Assembly (NCBI RefSeq): GCF_964340395.1
Contig: NC_135563.1
Span: 15,898,651 to 15,962,650, forward strand
From: Glandiceps talaboti
Lineage: Eukaryota; Hemichordata; Enteropneusta; Spengelidae
Length of the DNA stretch: 64,000 bases
Direction of reading: 5' to 3'
The notes beneath the pieces are model-generated. The model saw only the letters and a list, made by a program, of their open reading frames with translations, did not search any database and had not been told where the DNA came from. This document shows, piece by piece, positions 25,189-39,533 of the stretch. Positions within the stretch are counted from its first letter, which is position 1. Every line of letters starts with the position of its first letter. Position numbers and translations under genes: made by a program.

Positions 25189-28100
25189 GTTCCTTGATGC
25201 TATGAAGTGGTAAATGTATGATTACAACAGGTTCAATTTTTCAAAACTTGTATCAACCATTAAATATTAATTTCATAACAAATACTGACTAAAAGCAAGC
25301 CAAGAACAGACTGACATGACTGCATTGGAATAACACACACAGTCTGTAATACATAATAGTGTGCAACATTGAATTGGTGTGAACGGTAATTTCCAAAAAC
25401 AAAAAAGTATCTGAAAACAGTCTTTGAATAAAGACATCACTTTATTCTGAACACTCAGTATATTCTTCCTAAATAACAAAAGCAAATGTACAGTACAGCT
25501 TGCTAAGTTAAATATAGAGGTAAAAAAAGATTGTAAAGTATCTAAGCCAAACTGTAGATTTATCTGTCTCATTATTAAACTCTAACAGGAAAACATGACC
25601 AAATGTTGAATAACTCAATTGCAGGTATATGCATACCTATATATAGAAACAAAAGTAATCTGGTCTACAGTTTCCAAGTGGAAGATGGAAGTACTTTTAA
25701 TATCAGATAATATGTCAGGCTCAAAATATTCATAAGAGATGAAAAATTGAAGATATTGTGTCCCAATTAGCAAATCCTTCAAACCCCCTCTCAGATATGT
25801 CAAATGCATCAAGGTACTTTTTATCTGGTTTGCAGTCACAGGAATGGAGTTGAATACATAAACAGTTGATAAAATAACCAGTGATAGAGGATAATCGACA
25901 ATATATAATAGGATAGTCTACACAACATTTCAGATGCTCAGCTTGCAGGTCAAACTGGTGCAAGTTTTCTTTTATTCCGACTGCAGTTTGAATTGTTAAT
26001 GTCCTGTCTAAATCTTAATATCTGTTGTGATGGTGACAATTTGTATTATTTATTTTAGTCATTGTGATACATATTTCAATGTTACTATCTGTATTGTAGT
26101 TTGTATTTTATGTGTAGTCATGAATTCAAATTGTCCAATGTTGGGATAAATAAAGTTTCTAAGTGATATTCATACACATTGAAGATCCATATTGTTGTTG
26201 GTGAAGATGAATTATAACAAAGTACAGGCAGTTATTCTTAATGATACAGAATAAAAACATAATTATTAATTAATTTGAAAGATTGCTCATTATGAGAGTT
26301 TTAGTAATGAGTTATTCTTTGCATCTTTAAAATGCAATGATTGCTTCAAAGAGTGCTGCCCAAAGCAATTCCACAGTGTAATTTATATTTTTAAAACATT
26401 TCAATGCAGCTGGAAGCAATTTCTGTAATTGCAAATGATGAAGATTTTAAGATGTCCACTTGATTGATTACAAAGTAGGCTATTAAACAGCTGGACCTAT
26501 CGTTGATGAGGCAGGGTGTTTGATAACAGTCTACAAAGATGATTTTCGGAGGACGAGTAGCTATCCATAGCTGAACACACTTGTGCCTAAAATCAATTTT
26601 ATTGTGATACTGTTGTCAGCAGTAACAGAAAAAATATACCATGTGAGCAAGGTGAATAAATTTCAAACGACAGTATCGAAACAGTGATAAATTACACTTT
26701 TGAACAAAGCAATCTAGAAATAGCTGTAACTGCTTCCAGTCACCCATTGCTTTTCAATGAATCATAAACAGTCTGACTATAGTAATAGCATATTGTGTGG
26801 TTTGTGTAATTATTTTAATGGCTGGTGTTTATTTTCTAGCGGAGTTTTCTTTTATGTGCTCTTTTTATTTACATTTGGGAATTGAAAAGTGAATTTATGA
26901 GCCATCACCCATCCTTGTAAAATGAGGACAGATGTGGACTTTACACTCCCTGGAGTATGAATCCCCATGTGAGTGAACATCAGTGATGAAGAAAAATGTA
27001 TACCATCATAAATCTAATTAATCTCAAAGGCAATGAAGATAAGTATTCTAACATTTTTATTTGTTATTGTAGTTATGAGAGAAATATGTGTGATTTTCAC
27101 ATCAAATATGTTTTATCAAAAATTCACCTTCTTCAAGTCTATGCACTACCTGTTAGGACTAATAACTAGTTTCTAAAGGCAATTCAGTTTACAAAGATTT
27201 ATTTTGAATTTTTACAGTTACAATATATTTTTTCCTATAGCAATCCTGCTATGATGAAAGAAGTTTTGGGGAGTTTCGTTTAGGCCTCAGAGGTTTTCAT
27301 GACCTAGAAAGATTTTCCTAATAACTATTTATGATAACTCTTGGGATGAAATTATATAATCCGTGATTATAGTTTTTTTATATGAAATTCTACAGAATGT
27401 GTTAAAACATTTTCATAAAGCTGTTGTCAGATACACTCTTCATCCTGTTCACTGCAAATTTGATTAATGGTATATTTCATAGTGTAATGAATGTACTACA
27501 TTTCATACATAGGTGATTTCAACTCATCTTTATTTAATATCTTTACCTGTGATTCTGCCTAATCCACTCTGATGGGTGTCAAAGTATATCTATTCAATCT
27601 ATATCATACATGCGTCCTTGGGGATTTATTACATTAACGCTGTTGGCTCTCTGGCTCAGAAAAATGGAATTACAAGATTTATATCCAGAAAGCATACTAC
27701 ACATATACATGACAATTTCACTGAAATTAAACTGAAGCTTAGTATTTCATAATTTACACGGTTATTTTGATTTAAGTTTGTTTTAATTCTTCCTGATATT
27801 AATGGCTTTCATTTATTACTGCACATTATATATTTGGGGTTAATATCGTTTTCCTAGTACTCCAACCTAATGTAAAAATATGAGTTCGTTGATAACACTA
27901 GAATCAGTCCAACTACAATGCATAGGTGCCAGTGAATCACAGAACCAGAATAGGAAATGAGAATGCTATGTCCTCCTTAGAATGCTCTAGAGTATGCCTT
28001 GTTTATTTATAGCTCATGTTTCTTATTTTTGTTCAACTGTTGACCCTGTCTGCTCATGCACTTATTGCAACGTATAATTCAACATTGTAGTGTTCACCTG

Positions 28101-28911
28101 CCCCACTTTGAGCATCACTTACAATTGGCATGCATTCATATCTTATGTCATTACATCAGGCAAGGGACTATTATCGTTAAGTCTATATTTTCATTACCAA
28201 TCATTTAAAGACAATGAACCCTTAACGTTCATCATCAACATTGTATTTCTTGTACAGATAGGAAGAAATTATACTGATATGCATTCTAGTCATATGAATA
28301 ATTCAAATGAATCATACCTCATGTTTTGCATAACTAATCTCGAAAACCAACATTGTCAACTTTTGAGTGCATTGAGTATAATGAAATCAGCCAACATCTG
28401 TTCATAAAGTACACATGGTACAGCTGTGTGAGGTTGTTATTCCACTGTTTTTACACCCATCTGGTGATCATTTGGAGCATTACAGTGACAAAACAATTAT
28501 AAAAAGAACAAAGGATGAAATTGATAAATGATATTACCTGACCTGTGAATCATAAATAAAATTTCCACAATAGTATCAAGTTAACAAGTGTAGTATCATG
28601 TCCTATTTTTGAAAAGCCAAGATCCACACCAGTGACTGCAGTTAAATGCAGGTGTGTATTACTAAAATACTGTCCCTGCTTCAATTCAATGGTGATGCTG
28701 GACAGTATTCTTTTTTGTGTGGAGTAGGTTGGCTGTATGACTATGAGGACATAGTGGAAGAAGCCTGCACTCAAAGGAATCAATAAGAAATATAGAGCAG
28801 TTCGAAATCATAAGTGACTGTGGGTGTATAATTGAAGAGTGAAGCTGGATGTAACATTTCTAATATTCAGTGTGTACATCAAAGCAAGATGTGGGTGGTC
28901 AACATGTTATG

Positions 28912-29215
28912 ATGTGTACAATTCCACTGATATGGGTACATGTCAACACTATAGTCTGGGCGGGGTACACAAGACATACGTTTACATGGGTACATATTGG
29001 CACTATAGTCTGGGCAGGGTACAATTAATTGTATAATTGGTATGTGTTGACACTACAGTCTAGGTAAGGTACACAAGACATACCCCTACATGGATACATG
29101 TTGACACCATAGTTTGGACTGTTGACTGGGTACTATTATACTTACATGGGTACATATTGACACTACATAGTCTGGACTGGGTACAATGACATTTACATGG
29201 CTACATGTTAACATA
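28912..29215. repeat. Degenerate tandem array, about 55-60 bp units
   Basis: Repeated blocks of ATGGGTACATRTTGACACTA, then TAGTCTGGGCRGGGTACA and ACAAGACATACGTTTAC-like sequence, about five copies with indels. Confidence 0.85.
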
Positions 29216-32200
29216 TCATGCCAGCTAAGATAGAGGGCTCACATATTCCTGGATGTATAAGACATTGCTGGCAATATGAATATACCATATCCTCAGTACA
29301 TGTAGCTTTACCAAACAAAGAAACCCTAGTTGTTTGCTTATTGTTGATTGTAGACAGCACCCCTTTGTGTTAATGGTTTTCAAAATTGTTCAAGTTGATG
29401 TAATTGAGACCACAAACTGTTACATGATTACATACTTTCCTCGATGACTTACTGTGATACTTACATGCCATGGCCCAGCTTGTGATCTCCTAAGTAAAAG
29501 GGTAAAAGTTATTGTCTGAAGCAATGATATGCAGGTAACATCAAAGGTATGATAAACTCAACAGGGCGTATGCTATGATTTATGTAGAGGTTAAATTTGT
29601 CTAAATCTACAGAGAAACTACTGAATGCTCTCACTGCTGACACAGTATCCTAGTTGGTACCTTGCCAATTTTCTAGGCCAGTTCTTCAAAATGACTGATT
29701 CCCAGGAGAAATCACAAAAAGAGGTCTTATACAGTATCATGTATAACCATTAGACATTGCATCACACCTGCTATAAAAGATATATCAATTTTGTGACTGG
29801 ACTGATCAAGTAATATATACGATGTTGCCTGGTGGCAACTAGCAACTTAAAGAGGTACTGAAATTTGACCCAATATGTCCTTTTATAGAACTAATTCGTA
29901 TCGCATAATTTATTTGATTGAATACTAAATTATTATAGATGTTTTGGCAGCGACTATTGTTCTTGGTATGGTTCAATGATATTCATCTACCATTGCACGT
30001 TTACTAAATTTACTGGATCAATGACTTCAAATTACCAAAGCAAATTCCTCTGGAATGAAACAGTCATAATTTGTCATGGTCTGTTTAGAACACACCTACT
30101 TCAGTCCATGGAGATGAAAATTCATTCAAAGTTACCCCATGGTATGATAAAAGCACAACAATTTGTCAAACTTATGCACCCAAAGGCATCCATGCCTAAT
30201 TGCCATAAAAGTTTAATAAAATATGATGTCCACATGACTTGAATGTTATAGTAGACAAGCTAAAGTTGAAAACTGCAGCCACTCTTCTGGGACAAATACA
30301 TGTAAATTGTTGACATTTATCTTCCATATTCCTGAGGGTCTTGAATGGTTTTGTGTACTGTTGCATGACTATAACAATAATGTACAAGATACCATTTAAT
30401 TTGCAGGGGTTTTTCTGGGTGCCTTGACATTGTAGTTACAGTTGGGTAGTTGCTATATGAACAATTTATTTACTCTAGATACTTCATTAATTAACACTGA
30501 CAAATTGCTTGACATGATTCATTGGGTCTCATATGGTGTTCTGTATGGAAGTAAAGGGTAATAAAGCTCATTTCCCGACCCACTGAAATACATGCACATT
30601 AAAGACTTCATCATCTCTATGTTGCTCACATATATCACATACTGTACAGGGGTGAAAAAATCCACTGGTCCTGGGTCCGGGACTAGCATGTTTTTTGGGG
30701 GGCAGACCACACAAATTTTACCTTGTCTGGTCCGTCGGACTAGTACTTTACTGTTAATAACTATGTTAAAAAGTCATCTGAATATATTAGCTTATAATAT
30801 TTTGGCTGACATATTCCACTGTGGTCAATCAATTTCTCCATACAAACAGAATTTTAAGCAATGATCAGAATAAAATTCTTTATAAAATTCCTCATTTTTA
30901 TTAAAGGTGAAAAGTTACAAGGCTATGCCAAGTCCAATACTATCTCCTAATAAGAGAATCATTAGCACAACTAGTTGTTCTTATGGTATGGATTACATAT
31001 TCACATTACAAATATAGAGTCAGTTATCAAATTGGAGATGCCAATAACATAACGTTTCCTAATTTTAGCAGCACCATTAGCAGTAAGTATTAGCATCAAG
31101 CACTTCCCCTTATAGGTGATACAAATGTAAATATCATCTAAACGGCTTTGAACTTAACTTTTTCCTTTAAACCAACACCTCATGAACTTGTTCAATATAT
31201 GTTCATATAATGCATACAATGGTAACATAGAACATTCATACTACAATGTATATATAAAAGGTATGAATTAGCTACAATATAGTTTTTGTTATTACAAATT
31301 TTAACTAATATATTATCAATAAATGACAAAAAAAAGTAATCTGATTCAAATTTAGTATTCAACTTAAGGTATGTAAATGAAAGTAGTCTCTGAAATACAA
31401 CCGGCAAACTTTTCATGTATTGGCAAATCTTCTTCTGTACCTAATTCTTATAGCTTTCTTTTTTACATAGTACCTTTCTTGTATAGATTATCAAAGTAAT
31501 AGCAAAGTCATCAAAGTGTACATCTGACCTGCTTGTCTTTTAAGTTTGGTCTAAATTGGGTTCATTCATGCAATAAATATGGATTTTAAAGACACTTTCA
31601 TGTTTAAGAAATCAACAAGTTATAAGTAGAGTTACTCTACTTTCGATGATTACTCTGCTTCTTAAGTGCTTCATACAATTTCATCTAGCTAGCAGTTAAG
31701 CCATGCATAGACTCCTGTGTTATGCAGGGACATGATGCTGTTTCTAGTCTGGATCCATTAAAAGCACTAGATCACTAAAGTAGATGCATTGAGATACAAA
31801 TAACCACAATTCAATGCACATTGCACCAAAATAGAATTTGAGTTGCTGTAGGCTACTGAAGTATGAAAATAATTTGAAAATGGAATCTATCTAAACTTGC
31901 CAGGAACTCTAAGAAGGGATATGCATGAAAGTAAATGAAATCTCATCTGACTGGGATACTTGAATAGAATAGATAAGTTAGAGTTCAGTTTTCTAAATAG
32001 TTCAGTTAAAAGTACTGTGCCCTACATGGTGTGATTGCCTAACTGCTATATGTACTTTGTGCTGTAGATTCCCTTCCAGATTTTATTTCAGGATCAAAAG
32101 TCACAAAAAAATTGCAAATTTCTCATTTGAATCCTTTTTAGATTCCATGTACAGATTCAGACAGCCACAACCACTCTGATCCTTCACTTTACTTCTTTCT

Positions 32201-33205
32201 AGATATCAAGTTTTGATTTCAAGCAATAAAATGCAAATTTTCAGCATCTATTTAATCCTGAGACATACAATTGGACATGACTCTATTGCTAATGATAATT
32301 CCAAAAGCAATATTGATAGTTTGATGACACTTTATCTGGCAAATAGCAACACTTGAGGTCATTCTGTCAATGGGATCTTTTTCTCTAGTTGCTATCATCA
32401 CATAAATCTCAAGCACATATTAATCATTAAAAACAAAATTTTGCATTGAAATGTTATTTTCAAGTGGCTTGGCATCCTAATACTAATTGACAAAGCTGAA
32501 ATGAAGCAAAGATAAAATTGTTCAAAACAAGAAAGAAGAGATATTTCAGAACTATTACAGTCCAATATTATAACTTTAAGGTTTGACGCTTAAGGGCCCA
32601 TTATTCAATCCCAGGTTATCACATTACCATTATCAATTTGGCAGTCTCAGTTCAAAAATGCTTTTGAGAAATCAATGAAAAGTCATGTCAAATATGTTTA
32701 TAAATAGCAAAAAAACAATTTCATGTATTACCGGTATTAGTTGGATCATCAGTTTGTAAGGGTCAATCATTTATTGCATTTTTACTCAAATCAACAGCTT
32801 GTACATTTGTCATTTGAAATCTGTCACAAAAACCACAATAGAAATAAGACTTAATTGCATTCATTCTGAAACACTCTTGTGAGGTTGCCATCTGATAATC
32901 ACTGAAATCAGTGACATGATTTTTTTTCTAATCCTGCTGTAGAGGGAAATGTTGAAGAAATATGTGATCAGTCAGGTCATGAGAAACAAAGAATTAAATA
33001 CGGCCACCCTTAGAAACGTTAACGGTTTATTCTTTTCTTGATGACAAATTTTTTTTTGTGACTCTACCCGACAACTGTTTCACATACCTAATGTTTAATC
33101 CTGATCCTAACTGGGTTTTTAAGTAAAAAAACTACTCTTACAACTCTTCTTGTCAAATAGAATGATTACTAAATGATTGCGTTTTAACATTTTCTTTTCT
33201 ACAAG

Positions 33206-33363
33206 TGATTGTGCGTTCTCATGCAGAAGATGCAGAAAGAGTCCTTAGTTGGCCATTCAAAGCTGCAACTCAGTTACTTCACGTGCGATATACAGAAAAC
33301 CATTACCAATGGTTAGATCAAATGTTGTATGCTATCCTTCAGGCAATAAAGGAAAGTACTTAA
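33206..33363 (+). CDS. Candidate terminal exon of an unknown gene nested in the RBM41 intron
   Basis: The plus strand has a T-rich tract TTTTCTTTTCTACAAG followed by 2 nt plus 52 codons ending in TAA. The peptide looks protein-like: SHAEDAERVLSWPFKAA, then LLHVRYTENHYQW, then LDQMLYAILQAIKEST. It contains Trp, His and Tyr residues and amphipathic helix spacing, unlike the low-complexity shadow frames nearby. There is no ATG, so this would be a last coding exon with earlier exons to the left on the plus strand, which I could not identify. The acceptor ends AAG rather than the commoner CAG/TAG. It lies antisense inside the giant RBM41 intron. I do not recognise the protein. A decayed retrogene or transposon fragment is possible. 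Confidence 0.38.
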
Positions 33364-34283
33364 TGCCATGGTTATGGAATAGGTAGGAATCCCCATGGGG
33401 TTCTAATCACTATCAGATTATGGTACACATTACAGGTAATATGTACCGCAACTAGACTACTCATTTCATTAGTACTTCTAGAAATGATGCCTTGATTGTT
33501 TACAATGAGTTTGTACATGTATTACAAAACAGACTCACTATCAATTGTACATGTTGTTCAATATCATTAAACTCATTTTTCATATAGTTTGATCTCTTGA
33601 TTCAGAGAAATTATGTACCTATAAGATTTAATTTACATGCAGGAATATCTCTTTTCTAAATGGTGACGAAAATGTCAAATATGATGTGATGTGATGTAAT
33701 GAGAAAGCCTTTGACAAAAAGTTAGATTTAATTTACTAAATATTTGAAGATTTTTCTTTTATGACTGTAAAGTGCATCGATACGCAAACACAGCATGAAT
33801 GTTGAATTAACACTAAAATCACAGTTGATCGATGTATGATCATCCTATATACTATTTTGTTATGCATGTAAAAAACATTCTATATATAAATGTGTCTAAA
33901 GAACTGCCACTCTGAAGTGTTGCAAATATAGATATGTGATTTTGAATATGCAATAATATTCACATGTATCCCATTCATACAAATGAACCATACAGACTCA
34001 GCGGTCTGTTTCTTGCAGTGCTTTTCCAAATAAGTTTGTATTTGTTTATTTTATACTTCTTGTATATATCAAATATATTCCAAATAATTTGGTTACACTG
34101 CAGGACTTTTTCCCATAAATCACTGAATTTCCCCTTTGTTTCTCAGTTGTTGTTCGCTGAGTATGAATTACACAATGTATGCAAAAACATTTCATATAGC
34201 TTATTAAAAAAGAACAGCAGTTGTATTATTAGATACAAAATGTGTTATTCCACAATATATAAGGGCCTTGTTACTTCTCGTCT

Positions 34284-34480
34284 TGACCTGTAGTGACAAA
34301 GCCTTCAGGTTATAGTATTTTCTAACCGAATGAAGAAAAAATATTGGGGAATAATATAGTTATATGACCTCAGGCGTGATTTATGAAAAAATGGTAAAAT
34401 AATGGCAATTTGGAATCATGTATGACTCATAATTTGAACACCACAGAATCATGGCATGGAATGACCAGGGTATCTGTTCA
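34284..34480 (+). mobile_element. Foldback element family A, copy A4 (partial)
   Basis: TAGTGACAAAGCCTTCAGGTT and CGAATGAAGAAAAAATATTG mark the right arm. The body follows with ATGGTAAAATAATGGCAATT, CACCACAGAATCATGGCATG and GAATGACCA. The left arm is not clear. Confidence 0.7.
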
Positions 34481-37400
34481 AAGATTAAACTAGTCAAGAG
34501 TTTTTAAATAATAGTGAAAAGGTGATTCTAGCTTTTCCATGTTAACTTTTTAATACTTGACAAATGCTTCGGATGTGATTTTATACCCATAATTATTACA
34601 TTAATGCAAAACCACGTCACATGCAAAAAATTGAAATGGCATGATATTTTTTTTAAATCAAACCTTTGACGTAAACTATTGATCTGCTTAAACAACCTAT
34701 TACTATACACAGTAAATTTACCAGAATGGCAATGACACTCTTGTGTATTGCGGAAATTTAAAAACAGCATGTAACTGGAAAACTGCCTATTTACCAATTC
34801 CTTTCACTAAGGAATGTCAATCATGGCTGTAAATACTATATGCACCACACTGCTATACTTTAAACAAATATGGAAGAACTGATACTTGAAAAAAATAACA
34901 TTTCAAGATGCCGTCATTCCAGTAGCTATCGTACCATCCCTGTGAGAACTCCACATAGATGCATGCTTTTACTTTGTTTAAAATAGATTTATCTATACAG
35001 AGAATCACGACCTTGCCCCGACCTGTAAGTCAACGTCCTCAAGATAGCCTTTCAGATAACAGAATGCAATGCATGTCATACTTTATACCTTAATTGAAAG
35101 ATAAGATTCCGAAATAGAACGATTTTAGGACAAAAACTCAACAATAATGAACTTGAAGTCTAAAGATCTTTGATGATGCATAGTTCTACCTCAAATTCAT
35201 AGTACATTTATTAAACAAGGTGCCTGAATCAAATAAAACATCTCATAATGCAACAAATGAAAGTCTAAATTAAAGTAAGTGGTACTTAATTTGATATTTA
35301 CTTAGTTTTACCAAGTCAGAAACAGAGAAAATGAAACATCAATAGACAAATATAGGTAATTATCACACTAATATGAAATATTTGACAACTAACAAACATG
35401 TAATTTAAGTAGCAGAATTAAACCTAGGGTGAACATCGATCGATCGTATAAGGCCACAACAAACAGCAGGGAGGCAACGTTGTACAAATACACAATGCAC
35501 TGAATTTTTGATATTCAAGTCTGTACTGGTTAGCATAACGCTGTGTGCTGTGGTTAAATGTAAGAGAATTTATAGAATGTGATAAAGAGAAGATTATCTG
35601 GCATCTTCCAAGCCAGTTTTCAATGTCCACCAAACAATGTTCTAATCCACAGGCACTTGTAAGTATGTACAAGAATAGTTGTAAATCGAAACATAATTGC
35701 TAACAATGAACAGGTGCAAGTAAAAGGATGAAATGTCTGGCAGATGTTAAAAGTGAACTACCCTGTTATGAATGAGTTATTCAAGAACAATAAAAAATAA
35801 GACCTATCACTTAAATATACTCCTCTGACTTCAAAAGAAAGACTATAAGTACTTTATTCATGGCTTCATTTTTCACGATCGATGAATGAAGACAAAGAAT
35901 ATAAAAGCCAAAAGGGAAGGTTCATCATTATATATCACCTATATATCTGAGATAGCATTTGAGTAATGATGTTTTAAATACAACATTGGGATACATATTA
36001 CACTTAGCTCATTCATCACATGATTATCAAAATGAATAGTTACATAATTATTTACAATGTGACAAACCTGGGTTAAAATGTGAGCATTAACAGTATAATT
36101 TATGTCTGTAATGTAAACAGCATATTGCCACAAACTCTTTAAATATAGCTCTTACTTGTGCTAACGTGTGGTGACAGGAGTTGAATTATCATTCATCATT
36201 GGAATGTGACTACTCCAATAGTAAGGCACTGTAAGGTCATTCTGAGGTCATCTTATCATAGAGATGAAAGTATTAGGTGACTGGAGGGGAAAACATAGAC
36301 AGCAGCATTATAGTTTTCATTTTTGAAAATCAAAATATTTTGTAATATGAAAATTCTTTTGTAAAGTCAAATTCTCATTCAGGTTTGCCATAAATAGTAT
36401 CTCGTAGCACAGTAAATATCAAACACATATCGAGGAGATCATTTGAAGTTCATGTCTAAAATGTGCTGTATCTCCTGAACATTCTTATTTCCTGAGGTAA
36501 GTACAAAGAAATTCAAGGCAACTTTTTTGTTCATTTTTTCAGAGACATAAAATTGAAGGAAACCATAACTAGAAAAGTATGAAACTAAAACATCATTCAC
36601 ATGTGAGTAATGCACAAAGTTAATGATCTGTTACTGCAAATACAAACTGCCATGTTTACTCAGATGATCTAAACAAATATTTTTCTTCTGCTGCAAATTG
36701 TTGAAAATTTTTCATAATGAGCAGATATCATATGAGGCTAATCCCTGGTTTTTGTCATGTACATGTGATGCTTATATGGATCAAGACAGCTTAGTCTGTC
36801 ATATCCATCAACAACACTTCCTTCTTCAGGCAACAACTCTGACGTATTCAATATCAACAATCTAAAGACTCAGCTCTCTTGCATCATTTTCATGAAGGTA
36901 CTTAAAAGTGAGTTCATAAACTGAAATCAATATTTATGTATTTGCAACTGAGATAATGAAATGAAAGGTGAAATCTATCAGTCATTCCTGACAACAACGC
37001 TGGGTGTGCAATAAAGCTTCAGGCTGATTCATAGCATCATTCATCACTGCTATCAACTTTGTGCATCCAATGGAAACTTTGAACAACCTTATCATATACC
37101 CAGTATCACTCCAATTTAATTCAATGGTGAGCGCATCAAACATCAAACTCACACAATAATTTTCCAAATCATGCACTGGCAAACTTTGCCCAAATACAGC
37201 AAATGGAATGATCATTGATATCCGTTTGCTCCATGATTTGACTTTTATTTTTTTTACTATCTTTACATTGTTGCATAATTTACATAACTTTAATATGTGA
37301 TTCAAATGATGTTTCTGTGTCACGACATATAATTATGGTATATGATAAAACTTTTACATCCTAGATATGGGTTTTTTGGACCCTGGCTTTAAGACAACCA

Positions 37401-38080
37401 GCCATTCTGCCATACATCGATCCACAAAGAACATATCTGGGCCTGAAAGATTATTATACAAGATCCAGATGAGTTTATAACAAGGTTGTGATTTCCTGTT
37501 ATTTAGAAAAGAAAGCAAATTTCTGACATGTCTAATAATTATTCCTCAACCTAGTATCAGGAAAATAATATGTACAAAAAGCTTTTTTCATGATTATTTC
37601 TTTTCACTTCACTTTCTGTTATTCTTGTTAGTTGAAATCACTCCGAAATTCATATATCCATAATTAACATCCTTTTTGACAAGCAACTAAAAATGAAAAA
37701 ATACCATTAACAACTTTCGATATGTACATGTAGGGGTATGTAAGTAATTAAATTGTACATACAAATCAAATCCAATATGTGGATATATATTATTCACAAG
37801 TCCAATCTGTACTACAGCTGCTGGAGTAATTACTCCTACAATATCAGATATTGTAGTTAAATATGGATTCACTCAATTATCAACGAAGACAAGCTATAGC
37901 ACTTTGTTCATGTTAGTGTTCACTGCATCTGTTTGATACATAACAACCACATAGAAACAAATAAGGAACCGCATATTCTACATTAATATAACAAGATCAC
38001 AACTGTTTGCTACATTTTTTCTGAAGGAATAAACCATTACACATACTGCTACTATGGTAGAATCAGACATGCACATGTTT

Positions 38081-38155
38081 GCATGTTAGTTCATTTCATT
38101 TTAAAAGACCACAGTTTCTAGAGACATTTTGTCCAAATGGAATGAACTAACATGC
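38081..38155. other. Hairpin with 21-bp stem (20/21 paired)
   Basis: GCATGTTAGTTCATTTCATT at 38081-38100 is matched in inverted form by AATGGAATGAACTAACATGC at 38136-38155, with one mismatch and a loop of about 33 nt. Outer flanks (CACATGTTT, CACCATGCAG) can extend pairing with bulges. It could be a palindromic element remnant or a small-RNA precursor. Nothing else in the window matches it. Confidence 0.5.
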
Positions 38156-39423
38156 CACCATGCAGACATCCTAAACTGCTATCTTAAAGTGTAGAATGTA
38201 CAGTTAATTATTGGTTTCTGTGTGGTTGTATCAAACAGAGCCAGTGAACGCTAAAATGAAACGAGTTGTAATTCATTGAATTTTGAGACGAGACGTCTCC
38301 AAACTTTCATTTCAAGTCTCTATTAAATGGTGTTCACATGCTACAACTGCATAATGACATAGTGGTACAAGTGATCAACAAAACACATGCAGTCTTCAGA
38401 CAGGTCAAATCCCATCAGCGAGTCAGCTGTACAAATGACAATATATCATGTAAACAGCAGAAGTATGTCAGAATTCATTAGAGAAAACACAATGTCGGTA
38501 TTTGGGCAACATGTCAGCCATCTTGATATAACATTGTATTATCATATTACACTTATATAAAAGTTATTCTGACCTTTAGAACTACCTAAACATATTATAA
38601 ACTAAATATAGCACAATGTCCCTGTTGCTGAGGAGGTTACTTGTCCTGCTCACATCAAGTGGTCATTCACCTGACCTTATCTGCACTTGCAAATGTTTGA
38701 GCAGTCATATGTAAGATACAGCTGGAAACCTGGCAAAAATTGAATGATGTCTTTCTCCTTGTCCTTGGAAATTGTGACAGTTTAGGTGTTGAAACATTTT
38801 TAAGGGTTCTGCTTAAGAATTCTTTAATATCAAATTAATCTTGAATTAAACTTCTATTGTCCTTGAAAACCTCAATTTCACATATTAAAGCCTTCAATGA
38901 ATGATTGATCATGTATTTTCATAGCATCTATTTTAACTCCAAGTTATAGTCCAGAATGTTTTGTACTCAGATTATATTATATCCCTCTTCTAATGTGACA
39001 CTGAACTACTAAATTCTTCATTCATGTCTATGAAGAAATAAAACTTAATCACTTGCACAGGATATTCACATAAATGGGAATATTTCACCACATCTATACA
39101 CAGGTGATAGTTTTCACTAAGAAAGGTCCCCAGGGACAGGTTTCAGTGATGAGGTACTCATCAATCATTTGGAAAAAAATGTAACCTAAGATTGATGCAG
39201 CTGTCACACGAGATGTGTTCGCTGACATGAAGAAAAGATAAATAAAGAATCTCCACACTGTCTTTCAGACAAATCATTATGTAATTAAATGGAGGACTTG
39301 TCATTTGTGATTAGAATTAGTTTTTTCCTGATGAGTAAATTCAAGTATTCCATTTCCTATTAACTTGGTTGGCATAGTGTGCCTTCTGGCAATAGAAGAT
39401 GTATAAGCAATTTTATCACCTAC

Positions 39424-39533
39424 CTTGGAGAGGTGTCTGTAACATGTACTCTTTTTAGACCTGCTTGCCATTTCTCATTCATTACCTGCTCTAAAGTTAA
39501 TTCATCTAACAAGCCAGTCACCTGTCCACCCAA
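39424..39533 (-). other. Exon-like open block with strong donor, minus strand
   Basis: The minus-strand frame reads VTGLLDELTLEQVMNEKWQ then AGLKRVHVTDTSP. It ends at a consensus donor CCAAG|GTAGGT after 39424 and is bounded upstream by an in-frame TGA. A possible internal acceptor (AACTTTAG) would start an exon at 39490. From there the frame is the same one the 45647-45863 exon would impose, but splicing on to 10994 would break the frame. The plus strand is also open over this stretch, and the upstream pyrimidine tract is poor. This may be a poison or cassette exon, part of another gene, or chance. Confidence 0.25.

Noticed and set aside
33964-34293. 109-codon plus-strand frame
   Set aside because: Hydrophobic, AT-rich and running into foldback element A4. 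No start context or domain.
36770-36905. Minus-strand frame with LNTSELLPEEGSVVDGYDRL
   Set aside because: Short (about 43 codons) and bounded by stops, with only a weak acceptor and no donor. Too little to call an exon.
36982-37323. 113-codon minus-strand frame
   Set aside because: Parts look protein-like (VFGQSLPVHDLENYCV), but I recognise no family, there is no convincing acceptor, and length alone is compatible with chance in 64 kb.
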